Shown here piece after piece: positions 27,049-35,258 of a DNA stretch of 64,000 bases. Position 1 is the first letter of the stretch, and each line of letters starts with the position of its first letter. Under the pieces are notes generated by a model. That model ran no database searches, was not told where the DNA came from, and saw only the letters and a list, made by a program, of their open reading frames with translations. The stretch is from Tenacibaculum sp. MAR_2009_124 (GTDB lineage: Bacteria; Bacteroidota; Bacteroidia; Flavobacteriales; Flavobacteriaceae), in NCBI RefSeq assembly GCF_900105455.1, contig NZ_FNSF01000005.1, forward strand, positions 868,001 through 932,000, in the 5' to 3' direction. The translations under genes were made by a program, and so were the position numbers.

Positions 27049-29639
27049 TGGGAAATGAATTAGAATTTAAAATAAGTACTGGTTTAAAAGATATCATTGG
27101 TAAGGATTTAATTACTGATGAATTTATTGCCGTTTTTGAATTAGTTAAAAATTCTTACGATGCATTTGCTAAAAATGTAATCATTACAATTGAGGATGAT
27201 AAATTAATTATTTCGGATGATGGAAAAGGAATGTCCTTAGATGATTTAAAAAACAAATGGTTATTTGTCGCTTATTCAGCAAAAAAAGATAATTCTGAAG
27301 ACAATAATGATTCTGGCAAAAATGAATCGTATCGTGATATAATTCAAGAAAGAAAACATTATGCTGGTGCAAAAGGTATTGGTAGGTTCTCCAGTGATAG
27401 ATTAGGAAAAGTACTTACCATAAAAACAAAAAAAATTGATTCTTCAAAATTAGAAGAATTAGAAATTGATTGGTCTAAATTTGAAACCAATCAAAAAAAT
27501 ACATTTGAAACTGTAAAAGTTAATCACAATACACTTGATAAAACTGTAAAATTTCCTAAAAATTCTAATTCTGGAACTATCTTAGAAATTTCTAACTTAT
27601 ACAATGTATGGGATAGAACGAGAATATTAGCTTTAAAACACTCTCTTGAAAAACTAATAAACCCTTTTTCTGAAAAAAATGACTTCAATATTGAAATTAT
27701 TTGTAAAAAGGAATTAAGCGAAGACAAAAATGGGGTTTACACAACTGGGAGTAAAGAAATTAAGGGAAAAAAATACTTCAACAGAGATAAAGTAAATGGT
27801 TCTATAAAAAATGCTATCCTTGATATTTTAGAATTAAAGACTTCTCAGATTACATTCAAAATTTCAAAAGGAAAAATAGAAACTAAAATAATCGATAGAG
27901 GAGAGTTAATTTATCACACAAAAGAACCTGCAAAAGAGTTTAAAATCATTAAAAACTTACAAATTGATTTATATTTTTTAAATCGTTCTGCTAAACTCAA
28001 CTTCTCGTTAAAAATGGGAATTCAACCATTACATTTTGGTTCTATATTTCTATTCAAAAATGGTTTTAGAGTACAACCTTTTGGAGAAAAAGGAGACGAT
28101 AGTTGGGGTATAGATTTTAGAGCTCAACAAGGTTATAATAGATTTTTAGGAACTAGAAACTTATTTGGAAGAGTTTCAATTTCTACAAACGACACAGAAC
28201 AATTCAAAGAAGTTTCTAGTAGAGATGGAGGTTTAATAGAAACTCCTGGTTATTATGAATTAATGAATGCTTTTAAATTAGCTCACAGAAGACTGGAAAG
28301 ATATGTTGTTGGAGTACTTTGGGGTGAAGGATTTAAAAGACAAAAATATTTTGGAAACAATACTGATAAAGCAGAACAATATAAGCTACAATTATCAACA
28401 GATAAAGACTCTGAAAACATAGATGTTGCAAAATCTAATTTAGGTAGTAAAATAGATTTTATTCAAATCATTAAAAGCTTAAGCAATAATAAAGATGTTG
28501 AAATTATTGATTTCAATAAGGACTTTATTGATTTAGTAAATGAAAAAATTGATGAATCCCAAATTAAATTCATTTCTGATTTAAAAGACATTGCTAATAA
28601 AACTGATGATTCTAAACTTCAAAATAAAGTTTACGATATTGAGCAAGCTTTCGAAAAGCTAAAACAAGAAAAAGAAAAAGCCGAAAGAAGAGTTACAGAA
28701 GAAGAAAAGAGAAGAAAACAAGCTGAAAAAAAAGCTAATGAGCAAGAGAAAGCAAGGAAAGATGCTGAAAGAAAAGCTTTAAAAGAAGAAGAAAAAAGAA
28801 GAAAAGCAGAACTTAAAGCAGAAACAAAAGAAAAAGAAAGAGCTCAAGCGGAATTAGCTAAAGTAAAAGCTCAGTTGAAAGCTAAGGAAGAAGAGGAAAA
28901 AAGGAAAAAAGAGGAAGTAGCAAGAAAAGAAGCTGAAAAGAGAGAACAAAAAAGGAAGGAACAAATTAGCTTAATAAAATCAGCTGAAACAATAGAATAT
29001 AAAGATTTACGTGACTCCAATCATATAATCGGTGTATACTCTGAAACTATTTCATCAAAAATTTTAAGTCTTAAAAGAAAGCTTGACAAAAATAAGATCC
29101 CAACGAAAACACAGCTAATTGACTTCATAAGTGCAATTAACTTAGCAAATGAAAAAATAGGAACAATTACAAGATTTACTACTAAAGCGAATTATTTAAA
29201 AGCTTCATTACAAACAAAGGAAAATATTGTTTCATTTATAAAAAACTATGTAGAGAAAACTTATACAGTCTTACATAAAATTAATGTGGAATTTATTGAT
29301 TCTGATATTGAATTCATTAAAGAATTTAAACCAATAGAACTAACAGTTGTAATTGATAATATCCTTAATAATTCAAGAAAGAAAAATGCGAAAAAAGCTA
29401 TTTTCTCTTTTTCAATATCAAATAATAATTTGACTGTTTCTATTAAAGATATTGGAGAGCCTTTAAATAAAGATTTAAATAGCAGTATTATTTTTGAAGA
29501 AGGTATAACAACAACAAGAGGTTCTGGTCTTGGCTTAAGTCACGTTAAAAGAATAGTTGAAGAAGAACTAAACGGTAAAATAATTCATAATCCAGAATAT
29601 ACGAATGGATTTGAACTAAAAATCACATTGAATAAATGA
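27048..29639 (+). CDS. dual-GHKL protein: MORC/Hsp90-like ATPase plus histidine-kinase-like module
   Basis: 863 residues with an unusual order of parts. Residues 1-130 are a GHKL ATPase of the MORC/MutL/Hsp90 kind: N-box FELVKNSYDAFA (30-41), ATP-lid start SDDGKGMS (56-63), and GAKGIGRFSSDRLG (107-120). Residues 150-430 hold a transducer-like region (GIDFRAQQGYNRFLGTRN). About 535-640 is a highly charged coiled coil. Residues 650-863 resemble a sensor-kinase core: a helical pair with a candidate phospho-His at 659 (LRDSNHIIGVYSE), N-box VVIDNILNNSRKKN (768-780), KDIGEP, a short F-box IFEEGIT, and RGSGLGLSHVKRIVEE (824-839). Both ATP sites look intact. There is no membrane segment, so it would act in the cytosol. 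It overlaps the receiver gene by ATGA. I read it as sensor and kinase of the operon. Confidence 0.8.
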   Translation: MGNELEFKISTGLKDIIGKDLITDEFIAVFELVKNSYDAFAKNVIITIEDDKLIISDDGKGMSLDDLKNKWLFVAYSAKKDNSEDNNDSGKNESYRDIIQERKHYAGAKGIGRFSSDRLGKVLTIKTKKIDSSKLEELEIDWSKFETNQKNTFETVKVNHNTLDKTVKFPKNSNSGTILEISNLYNVWDRTRILALKHSLEKLINPFSEKNDFNIEIICKKELSEDKNGVYTTGSKEIKGKKYFNRDKVNGSIKNAILDILELKTSQITFKISKGKIETKIIDRGELIYHTKEPAKEFKIIKNLQIDLYFLNRSAKLNFSLKMGIQPLHFGSIFLFKNGFRVQPFGEKGDDSWGIDFRAQQGYNRFLGTRNLFGRVSISTNDTEQFKEVSSRDGGLIETPGYYELMNAFKLAHRRLERYVVGVLWGEGFKRQKYFGNNTDKAEQYKLQLSTDKDSENIDVAKSNLGSKIDFIQIIKSLSNNKDVEIIDFNKDFIDLVNEKIDESQIKFISDLKDIANKTDDSKLQNKVYDIEQAFEKLKQEKEKAERRVTEEEKRRKQAEKKANEQEKARKDAERKALKEEEKRRKAELKAETKEKERAQAELAKVKAQLKAKEEEEKRKKEEVARKEAEKREQKRKEQISLIKSAETIEYKDLRDSNHIIGVYSETISSKILSLKRKLDKNKIPTKTQLIDFISAINLANEKIGTITRFTTKANYLKASLQTKENIVSFIKNYVEKTYTVLHKINVEFIDSDIEFIKEFKPIELTVVIDNILNNSRKKNAKKAIFSFSISNNNLTVSIKDIGEPLNKDLNSSIIFEEGITTTRGSGLGLSHVKRIVEEELNGKIIHNPEYTNGFELKITLNK

Positions 29640-30550
29640 GAATAAGTTATAATATATTATGGGTTGAGGATGACAAGCAATATTATGAAGCAAATCTTGA
29701 ACTAATCGATGATTTTCTAGATGATAATGGTTTTGAAGTAAAATCTAAATTATGTAGAAATTTTGGGGAAGTAGAAGCAGAATATCAGAATAATCATCTA
29801 AAAGAATATGATATAATGTTCATTGATTTCAATTTAGATGATAAAGTTTATGGAAGCGAAATTATTGAGTTTATAAGAAGTCAAGACGACAATTCTATAT
29901 TAACCGATGTAATATTTTATTCTTCAGATATTGAATCTGTTAGAGACAAATTAAAAGAAAATGGGTTTGAAGGAGTATATACAAGTCCAAGAACTGAATT
30001 TATTGGAAAAGCTGAAAAAGTTATTTTAAGTACTATAAAAAAGGTACAAGAAGTAAACCCTATAAGAGGTTTAATAATGGCTGAGACAAGTGACTTAGAC
30101 AATTTAATGCTTGAAATTATAAATAAGATGCTATTAACTGAACATAAAGAAACTTATGAGGATTATATTAAATCGGAAGTTGAAAGCACTATAAAAAAAA
30201 ACACAAAATTAGCCAATGATGAGAACAATAACATTAATGACAAAATAAGTGATTCTAGAATTTTTACTACTTTTCATAAGGCCAAATGTATTAACAAACT
30301 TTACAAACAAACAAAAGCCTCTGAAAACCCGATTGGCAAAGAAAAATTTTTTTCTCGATATGATGAGAGTGTAATTTCTGTTAGAAATAATTTTGCACAC
30401 GTAAAAGAGGAAATTAGAGATGGAGAAAAAGTTTTGATTAGTTATTCTACTGGTAAAGAAATCGTATTTAACGAATCTGAATGTATAAAAATAAGGAAAT
30501 CATTAATTGAATTCAGAAAAGAATTAGAAGAAATCAATAGTAAATTATAG
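29636..30550 (+). CDS. response-regulator receiver fused to a HEPN-like domain
   Basis: 304 residues. The first 125 form a receiver domain: acidic pocket ILWVEDD (8-13), phospho-acceptor Asp64 in DIMFIDFNLDD, and the switch Ser in VIFYSSD (96-97). The usual Lys before Pro is replaced by Ser117 (YTSP). The remaining 180 residues are all-helical and contain VRNNFAHVKEE; R250-N-x3-H255 is the R-x4-6-H motif of HEPN ribonucleases. No DNA-binding output domain is seen. The inference is that phosphorylation by the preceding kinase-like protein switches an RNase or other toxic activity. Last gene of the operon, translationally coupled to the kinase-like gene. Confidence 0.72.
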   Translation: MRISYNILWVEDDKQYYEANLELIDDFLDDNGFEVKSKLCRNFGEVEAEYQNNHLKEYDIMFIDFNLDDKVYGSEIIEFIRSQDDNSILTDVIFYSSDIESVRDKLKENGFEGVYTSPRTEFIGKAEKVILSTIKKVQEVNPIRGLIMAETSDLDNLMLEIINKMLLTEHKETYEDYIKSEVESTIKKNTKLANDENNNINDKISDSRIFTTFHKAKCINKLYKQTKASENPIGKEKFFSRYDESVISVRNNFAHVKEEIRDGEKVLISYSTGKEIVFNESECIKIRKSLIEFRKELEEINSKL

Positions 30551-30610
30551 CCAACATACAAGTTTAAGCACATTTAAAGTTTCTTCGTGGCTCACAAATT
30601 TAAAAGAGTT

Positions 30611-30835
30611 TTACTCTAAATTTAGCAAGCAGTGTCGTTCGTAGATAACATTGCAAAAACTAATAAATATTGAGTAATAATTTTCAAGTTCATTTAGAAC
30701 GGTGGTTAGTATCTTTTTTGGAGGTTTTTTTTGATTAACAAGTAATACCGGCTGATATTCGAGATTAGACAAAATAGACTTATCAATATAACCAGTATTA
30801 AGGCTCTGCGTAAAATCGTGTATTAGATTATTCAT
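30611..30835 (-). pseudogene. truncated DUF3427-type helicase, N-terminal remnant
   Basis: 74 codons start eight bases inside the end of the NUDIX gene. Residues 1-58 (MNNLIHDFTQSLNTGYIDKS through TTVLNELENYYSIFISF) look like the beginning of the PLD-nuclease/DEAD helicase/DUF3427 proteins that often follow a NUDIX gene. After ISF the expected SVAFVT stretch is lost and the frame ends within 15 codons. The remaining thousand or so residues are absent; the methyltransferase operon begins (from the other side) 60 bases beyond. A deletion or insertion seems to have removed the rest. Confidence 0.6.
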
Positions 30836-31223
30836 TTGCCACTAATTTATCTACGATAGGAATATCTGCAGCTGCCCAATCAAGTGGACGAAGCTCGTTT
30901 ATATGTAACCATTTTTGATCAATATGCTCATTAAGTGTTAGTTTTTTTGAGTCGACATGACATAGAAAACTGTGCATTGTTAGTTCGAAATCTGGGTATT
31001 TATGCACAACAGTGAGAAAAAAAGATTTTATTTTTACAGAGATACTCAGTTCTTCTTTTAGTTCACGATTTAAAGCTTCTTTTCTGGTTTCACCTTGTTC
31101 TATTTTTCCTCCAGGAAATTCAAATTTTTCTGAAATATAAAGGAGTTTATTTTTTGGTCTTTGGACGCATAGAACTTGGTCTTCATAAAAGATAATACCT
31201 GCAACTACTTCGACTTTTTTCAT
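30828..31223 (-). CDS. NUDIX hydrolase, MutT-like
   Basis: A 131-residue NUDIX enzyme. The Nudix box is FPGGKIEQGETRKEALNRELKEEL (about residues 36-59), matching GX5EX7REUXEE except that the final GU is SI. Members of this subgroup remove pyrophosphate from 8-oxo-dGTP or other nucleoside triphosphates to keep the pool clean. Its stop overlaps the start of a truncated helicase, as in the NUDIX-helicase pairs of other bacteria. The remaining pair member is broken here. Confidence 0.9.
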   Translation of the reverse strand: MKKVEVVAGIIFYEDQVLCVQRPKNKLLYISEKFEFPGGKIEQGETRKEALNRELKEELSISVKIKSFFLTVVHKYPDFELTMHSFLCHVDSKKLTLNEHIDQKWLHINELRPLDWAAADIPIVDKLVANE

Positions 31224-31418
31224 TTAATTTAGTTTCTTTTACTTATTTGGGAGATTGTATTAATTGATTGGGTTGTATCCAACGTAAATGCTAAAATATA
31301 GAAAGTTTTTTTATTGTAGAGGTAGATTACATACTCAATGAATATGTACTTCAATTAATGGACCCAGTACTATACATTATTTGAATTTAACCGAACTTTA
31401 AGATGTTGTTTAAAAGAT

Positions 31419-32321
31419 CTATTTATTCTTAAAATAATCCCAAGCTAGTTTACCTATTTCAGCTATAATTTTCTGATTTGTTGTATCAGGCTCTGTTGAA
31501 TTACTGACTAAAACACTTAAATAAAAATGAGAACCATTCGGTAAAAACACAATTCCAATATCATTAACCGCGCCTGTTAAACCTTCTTTATTTTTTCCAG
31601 AATGTCCCGTTTTATGAGCTACAATTGTGTCTTTTGGTAAAAAACCTCGAATACTTTTTTTACCCGTTTGAGTACCTTTTAAAACATCCAGTAAAAAATT
31701 GTAGCTTTTCTTACTTAGAAGATTGTTAGCATTTTTATAGAACAGTTTTAAAGTTTTATTTGCGGCTTTTGCAGTAGTCCAATTTTCAAATTGACGATCC
31801 CATTGTGCTTGCATATTAATTTCGTTGTGAACAATAGCAATATCTTTAATGCCTATTTTATGTAAATAGTTTTCTACTGCTTTTAGCCCTCCAACAAGCT
31901 CGAAAAGTAAATCACAACCTATATTATCACTCCAGGCAACGGTATATTTAATTATTTCGGCTAGTGTTACTTTGGCACCATTGGGATATTTTTTTCGCAA
32001 AGGGCTCCATAAATGATTGTACTTCGCAATAGTTTTTTTGTCAATAGAAATTGATTCGTTTAAATCAAATTTTCCTAAATCAACTTGATGAAGTACTGCT
32101 AAAGCTAAATGGTATTTAAAGACACTTTGCATAGGTAAATGATCATCACCATTAATAGAAACAATATCCTTTGGATGTACTCCTTCAATTGCAACTCCAA
32201 CATGCGCCTTTTTGTTTTTGAGAACTTTATGTATTTGTTGTTTCAAAAGATCAATTGATTGTGCATTGATAGAGTTGAATGTCAATAAGTATAACCATAG
32301 AATAAGAGTTGATTTTCTCAT
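31419..32321 (-). CDS. class A beta-lactamase, subclass A2-like
   Basis: About 300 residues from ATG 32321 (MRKSTLILWLYLLTFNSINA), with a signal peptide cleaved near AQ-S at residue 21, so periplasmic. Active-site motifs are complete: S66-V-F-K69, S131-D-N133 and K237-T-G239; the omega-loop glutamate is probably in FENWTTAKAAN (E179). The pattern resembles the A2 group of Bacteroidetes enzymes (CfxA, CepA, PER, CGA). Homologues hydrolyse penicillins and often cephalosporins; the spectrum here is unknown. The frame is open upstream of 32321, but those residues do not look coding. No mobile element adjoins, so it is probably a resident gene. Confidence 0.9.
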   Translation of the reverse strand: MRKSTLILWLYLLTFNSINAQSIDLLKQQIHKVLKNKKAHVGVAIEGVHPKDIVSINGDDHLPMQSVFKYHLALAVLHQVDLGKFDLNESISIDKKTIAKYNHLWSPLRKKYPNGAKVTLAEIIKYTVAWSDNIGCDLLFELVGGLKAVENYLHKIGIKDIAIVHNEINMQAQWDRQFENWTTAKAANKTLKLFYKNANNLLSKKSYNFLLDVLKGTQTGKKSIRGFLPKDTIVAHKTGHSGKNKEGLTGAVNDIGIVFLPNGSHFYLSVLVSNSTEPDTTNQKIIAEIGKLAWDYFKNK

Positions 32322-32472
32322 TTTAGTAGTGGTAGTATGAATCATACAGTAATTTAGGTGATTATTAATACTGCTAAAATTAAGCAAAAAACGCGAGGTT
32401 CAGAGGTTAATGATTTATATGAAATAAAAAAGTAAATCTAAGGTTGTAGTTATTTTAATGGAATAGAAAGGG

Positions 32473-33342
32473 TTAAACCACAGGAATGTATATTTCAGTT
32501 ATTAAATCCTTTTCAGGGGTAGTATCATCATCATTGATATAAAACTCTAATATAGGGCTGTCTTCAAATTCTAATTGTACATCAAATATCCAACGTGCAT
32601 ATATTTGATTGTACGATTCAAAACAAGCTTCATGACTTCCTTTGTGAATAAACTTCGCATATTTTTGAGAAGAAATTTCCTTTACCCCAAACAATCCTTT
32701 TGGTTTAAAATCACAATTTTCAGGCAAGATAATTCCTGCGTTGTATCTGCAATAAATAGATTCTGTGATCTCATCATCATCTAAAATTTCACCTAAAAAA
32801 ATGGTGTTTTCATGTAATAATTTGTTGTCATAAGCATACTTTATTAACTGTTTCCAAGTTTTTTTTATGCCTTTAGTATTTTCATAAGACCCTTGATATT
32901 GGAGAAATAAGGTTGTAAATGCAGGAAGTGTTTTAATTTCAAAAAGTAATGGATCTATTTCTTTTTGTTCTTTAGCTTTTATAAGATCGTTGGTGATTTT
33001 TTGTTGTAGATCAAACGATTTTCTAAATCGTGAAGGTGTGCATCGAAAATGCTTTTTAAAAGCTTTGCTAAAAGCAGCAACATCTCCATAGCCAATATCA
33101 AGGGCGATGTCAGAAATTTCGGTATCAGAAAATTTTATGTACTCAGCTGCTTTTTCGAGTTTCCTTCTTTTGATATATTGTCCAATAGTTTCATGTTGCA
33201 GTGCTAAAAAAATTCTATTAATGTTTCGATAGGAATAAAAAGAAATGGCTTCAATATCTTCCGATTCAATACTCGATTTAAATTTCTCTTCAAGAAACTT
33301 CAGTAACCTTTGATACCTTTCTAATTGAGTTGAGTTTTTCAC
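32473..33342 (-). CDS. AraC-family regulator with GyrI-like domain, paralogue
   Basis: 289 residues with the same architecture as the protein at 5230: AraC DNA-binding domain first (IALDIGYGDVAAFSKAFKKHFRCTPSRFR), then a GyrI-like ligand domain ending TPEKDLITEIYIPV. The divergent intergenic region to the lipocalin-like gene carries two inverted copies of the operator TTTGTTCATTTARGACA, one next to each gene, which suggests that this protein controls itself and the divergent gene. The same site precedes the desaturase operon. The ligand is unknown. Confidence 0.88.
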   Translation of the reverse strand: MKNSTQLERYQRLLKFLEEKFKSSIESEDIEAISFYSYRNINRIFLALQHETIGQYIKRRKLEKAAEYIKFSDTEISDIALDIGYGDVAAFSKAFKKHFRCTPSRFRKSFDLQQKITNDLIKAKEQKEIDPLLFEIKTLPAFTTLFLQYQGSYENTKGIKKTWKQLIKYAYDNKLLHENTIFLGEILDDDEITESIYCRYNAGIILPENCDFKPKGLFGVKEISSQKYAKFIHKGSHEACFESYNQIYARWIFDVQLEFEDSPILEFYINDDDTTPEKDLITEIYIPVV

Positions 33343-33406
33343 AATAACAAATTTAACTCACAAAGTGTGATTTCGAAACAAAATTAAGGAGCTTATATAT
33401 TAAAAG

Positions 33407-33487
33407 TTTGTTCATTTAAGACAGAAAAAACGAAAAATAAATTGTCCTAAATGAACAAATGCAACGCTTAAAACGATCATAGTTTTG
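33407..33487. promoter_or_regulatory. paired operators and promoter between AraC/GyrI gene and lipocalin-like gene
   Basis: TTTGTTCATTTAAGACA (33407-33423) and TGTCCTAAATGAACAAA (33443-33459) are inverted copies with one difference and 19 bases between. TAGTTTTG (33480-33487), an exact -7 element, follows the right copy after 20 bases and serves the plus-strand gene. The left copy faces the AraC/GyrI gene. Confidence 0.65.
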
Positions 33488-33516
33488 CACTTGAAAAATA
33501 TATAAACTATAAAATT

Positions 33517-33891
33517 ATGTTTCGAGCTACACTACTAATGTTACTATTAATTACTTGTAGATATGCATATTCACAAGAAAATGCTAAAGACCAGTTGTTT
33601 GGAAAATGGGAGCTAAATGAATATGAAGTACAAGGAGAGTTTCATCAACCAACAAGTGAAGACAATGGAGATTATTTACTTCTAGAAAAAAATATGTCAT
33701 TTGAATCGAAATCTGAAGGAAAGATTGATTTTGGAACATGGAAGTTTTTGAAAAATAAAAATACAATTATACTTACTGATGAAAATAAGGATTCACTCAA
33801 AGTAGTCGTTGTTAAAAAGGAAAATAACTCGTTGATACTTTGGTATGATGTAAAAGATTTAAAAGAAATATTATTTCACTACAAAAAATAA
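33517..33891 (+). CDS. secreted lipocalin-like protein
   Basis: 124 residues with a signal peptide (MFRATLLMLLLITCRYAYSQ) and a single small beta-barrel-like domain: LFGKWELNEYEV at the start and SEGKIDFGTWKFLKNKNTIILTD in the middle. This pattern fits lipocalin-like or DUF4923-like domains of Bacteroidetes. Ligand and role are unknown. The operator and -7 element directly upstream tie it to the divergent AraC/GyrI regulator. The next gene begins two bases after its stop. Confidence 0.65.
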   Translation: MFRATLLMLLLITCRYAYSQENAKDQLFGKWELNEYEVQGEFHQPTSEDNGDYLLLEKNMSFESKSEGKIDFGTWKFLKNKNTIILTDENKDSLKVVVVKKENNSLILWYDVKDLKEILFHYKK

Positions 33892-33893
33892 AA

Positions 33894-34442
33894 ATGCGCT
33901 ATTTATTATTAATATTATTGATGGGAGTTCTTCCTTTGAATGCTCAAACAGAGAACATTCCTCCGAAACCGAGTGAAAGAAAAATTCATGTCGTTGCTGT
34001 ACAAAGGATTTTTAGCAAGAATTACGAAGGTTATAAATTCAAGTACTCCGAATTTGTTGATTCCTCAGATGATTTTATCATCCCAGCAGGATTTTCTTAT
34101 AGTAACTATAGGCTAAAAGAAGGAACGCTCAAAAAAAGAGGTTTTAAATCGTCAGATAGGTTTGTACTGGGAGCTGGTTTGGATGGATATATAAAAATCC
34201 ATGAAGGAATATATGCAGGTGTTGGACTTAATATTCCTTTTGGATATGAAAAAACAAGAAATCTTCAAGATAAAACCAGAGGTAAGTTTTTAATTGGTTT
34301 TGAGGCTAACCAAGGAGTACGTTTTATACCATGGAAAGAACTTGGATTTGTTTTTGGAATTAACTTTAATCAACATTTTATAAATTCCGATGTTATATCA
34401 AAAGAATTTGGATATGAATTAGAACTTGGAATAAACTTTTAA
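33894..34442 (+). CDS. secreted beta-barrel-like protein of unknown function
   Basis: 182 residues: signal peptide MRYLLLILLMGVLPLNAQ, then a region rich in alternating hydrophobic and polar residues (KFLIGFEANQGVRFIPWKEL, LGFVFGINFNQHF) and a C-terminal ELGINF ending in Phe, as in outer-membrane barrels. Two bases after the lipocalin-like gene, so co-transcribed. It may be a small outer-membrane protein; I recognise no family. Confidence 0.55.
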   Translation: MRYLLLILLMGVLPLNAQTENIPPKPSERKIHVVAVQRIFSKNYEGYKFKYSEFVDSSDDFIIPAGFSYSNYRLKEGTLKKRGFKSSDRFVLGAGLDGYIKIHEGIYAGVGLNIPFGYEKTRNLQDKTRGKFLIGFEANQGVRFIPWKELGFVFGINFNQHFINSDVISKEFGYELELGINF

Positions 34443-34530
34443 AACATCGAAAAAGCTTTATAAAGCGTTAAAAGCCCAGCAAATTGAAATCAAATTTGTA
34501 CTTTCGAACCTGAAAATAAAATACTAAAAA

Positions 34531-34626
34531 ATGGATAATTTTTTATTTGCGGGGTTAGCATTTTTAGTTGCTATCGTATATTTTTATAATAAATACAGGA
34601 GTAACAAAAAGTTTAGAAGAAAGTGA
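34531..34626 (+). CDS. 31-residue membrane protein coupled to queD
   Basis: The frame encodes one transmembrane helix (FLFAGLAFLVAIVYFYN) and a basic tail ending KKFRRK. The stop TGA overlaps the GTG start of the following gene by four bases (GTGA), which supports translation. No family recognised. Confidence 0.5.
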   Translation: MDNFLFAGLAFLVAIVYFYNKYRSNKKFRRK

Positions 34627-35072
34627 ACAATATTAGAATAACAAAGCAATTTAGCTTTGAAACAGGGCATGCACTTTATGGATATGATGGAAAGTGTAAA
34701 AATGTTCATGGACACAGTTACAAATTATCTGTAACGGTTATAGGGAAACCTATTGGTGATTCTACGAATGTGAAGTTTGGAATGGTCATTGACTTTGGCG
34801 ATCTTAAAAAGATTGTTAAAGAGGAAATAGTTGATGTGTTTGATCATGCTACAGTGTTTAATAAAAACACACCGCATGTTGAATTAGCAAAAGAACTTAG
34901 CGATAGAGGGCATCATGTTATTTTAGTTGATTATCAGCCTACAAGTGAAATGATGATTATTGATTTTTCAAAAAAAATTAAAAAACGACTTCCTGATAAC
35001 ATAAAATTACATTCATTAAAGCTACAAGAAACAGAAACTAGTTTTGCTGAATGGTATGAAGAGGACAATTAA
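34623..35072 (+). CDS. queD: 6-carboxytetrahydropterin / 6-pyruvoyltetrahydropterin synthase-like protein
   Basis: 149 residues. The zinc ligands are in FETGHALYGYDGKCKNVHGHSYK (His in TGHAL, HGHSY), the catalytic Cys in CKNVHGH, and the dimer-interface acid in VFDHATVFN. Such enzymes make 6-carboxytetrahydropterin in queuosine synthesis or pyruvoyl-tetrahydropterin; the preQ route is the usual one in flavobacteria. GTG 34623 is the only start that gives the full N-terminal strand and overlaps the small membrane gene. Confidence 0.88.
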   Translation: MNNIRITKQFSFETGHALYGYDGKCKNVHGHSYKLSVTVIGKPIGDSTNVKFGMVIDFGDLKKIVKEEIVDVFDHATVFNKNTPHVELAKELSDRGHHVILVDYQPTSEMMIIDFSKKIKKRLPDNIKLHSLKLQETETSFAEWYEEDN

Positions 35073-35201
35073 AATGATGATTTCGTGTAATACTTTACTG
35101 ATTTTGGTTACCTATTAAATAAAACCGAGAGTATGTTAGTTAAATTATTATGCCAATTTTATCAATATGAAGTAAGAACCTTCAAAAGAATTTTAGGAAT
35201 A

Positions 35202-35241
35202 AAATAAAGAAGAGCGAGAAATTTCTCGCTCTTCTTTATTT
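35202..35241. terminator. bidirectional terminator
   Basis: A perfect 40-base palindrome, with 20 bases per arm (AAATAAAGAAGAGCGAGAAA and its complement), centred between the convergent queD-like gene and pth. A- and T-rich at both outer ends. Confidence 0.9.
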
Positions 35242-35258
35242 ATAATATTGACGGAAGT

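Noticed and set aside
30551-30610. attC-like or transposon-end sequence after the receiver-HEPN gene
   Set aside because: No matching inverted GTTRRRY/RYYYAAC pair and no transposase nearby; only a short AGAGTTTTACTCT hairpin.
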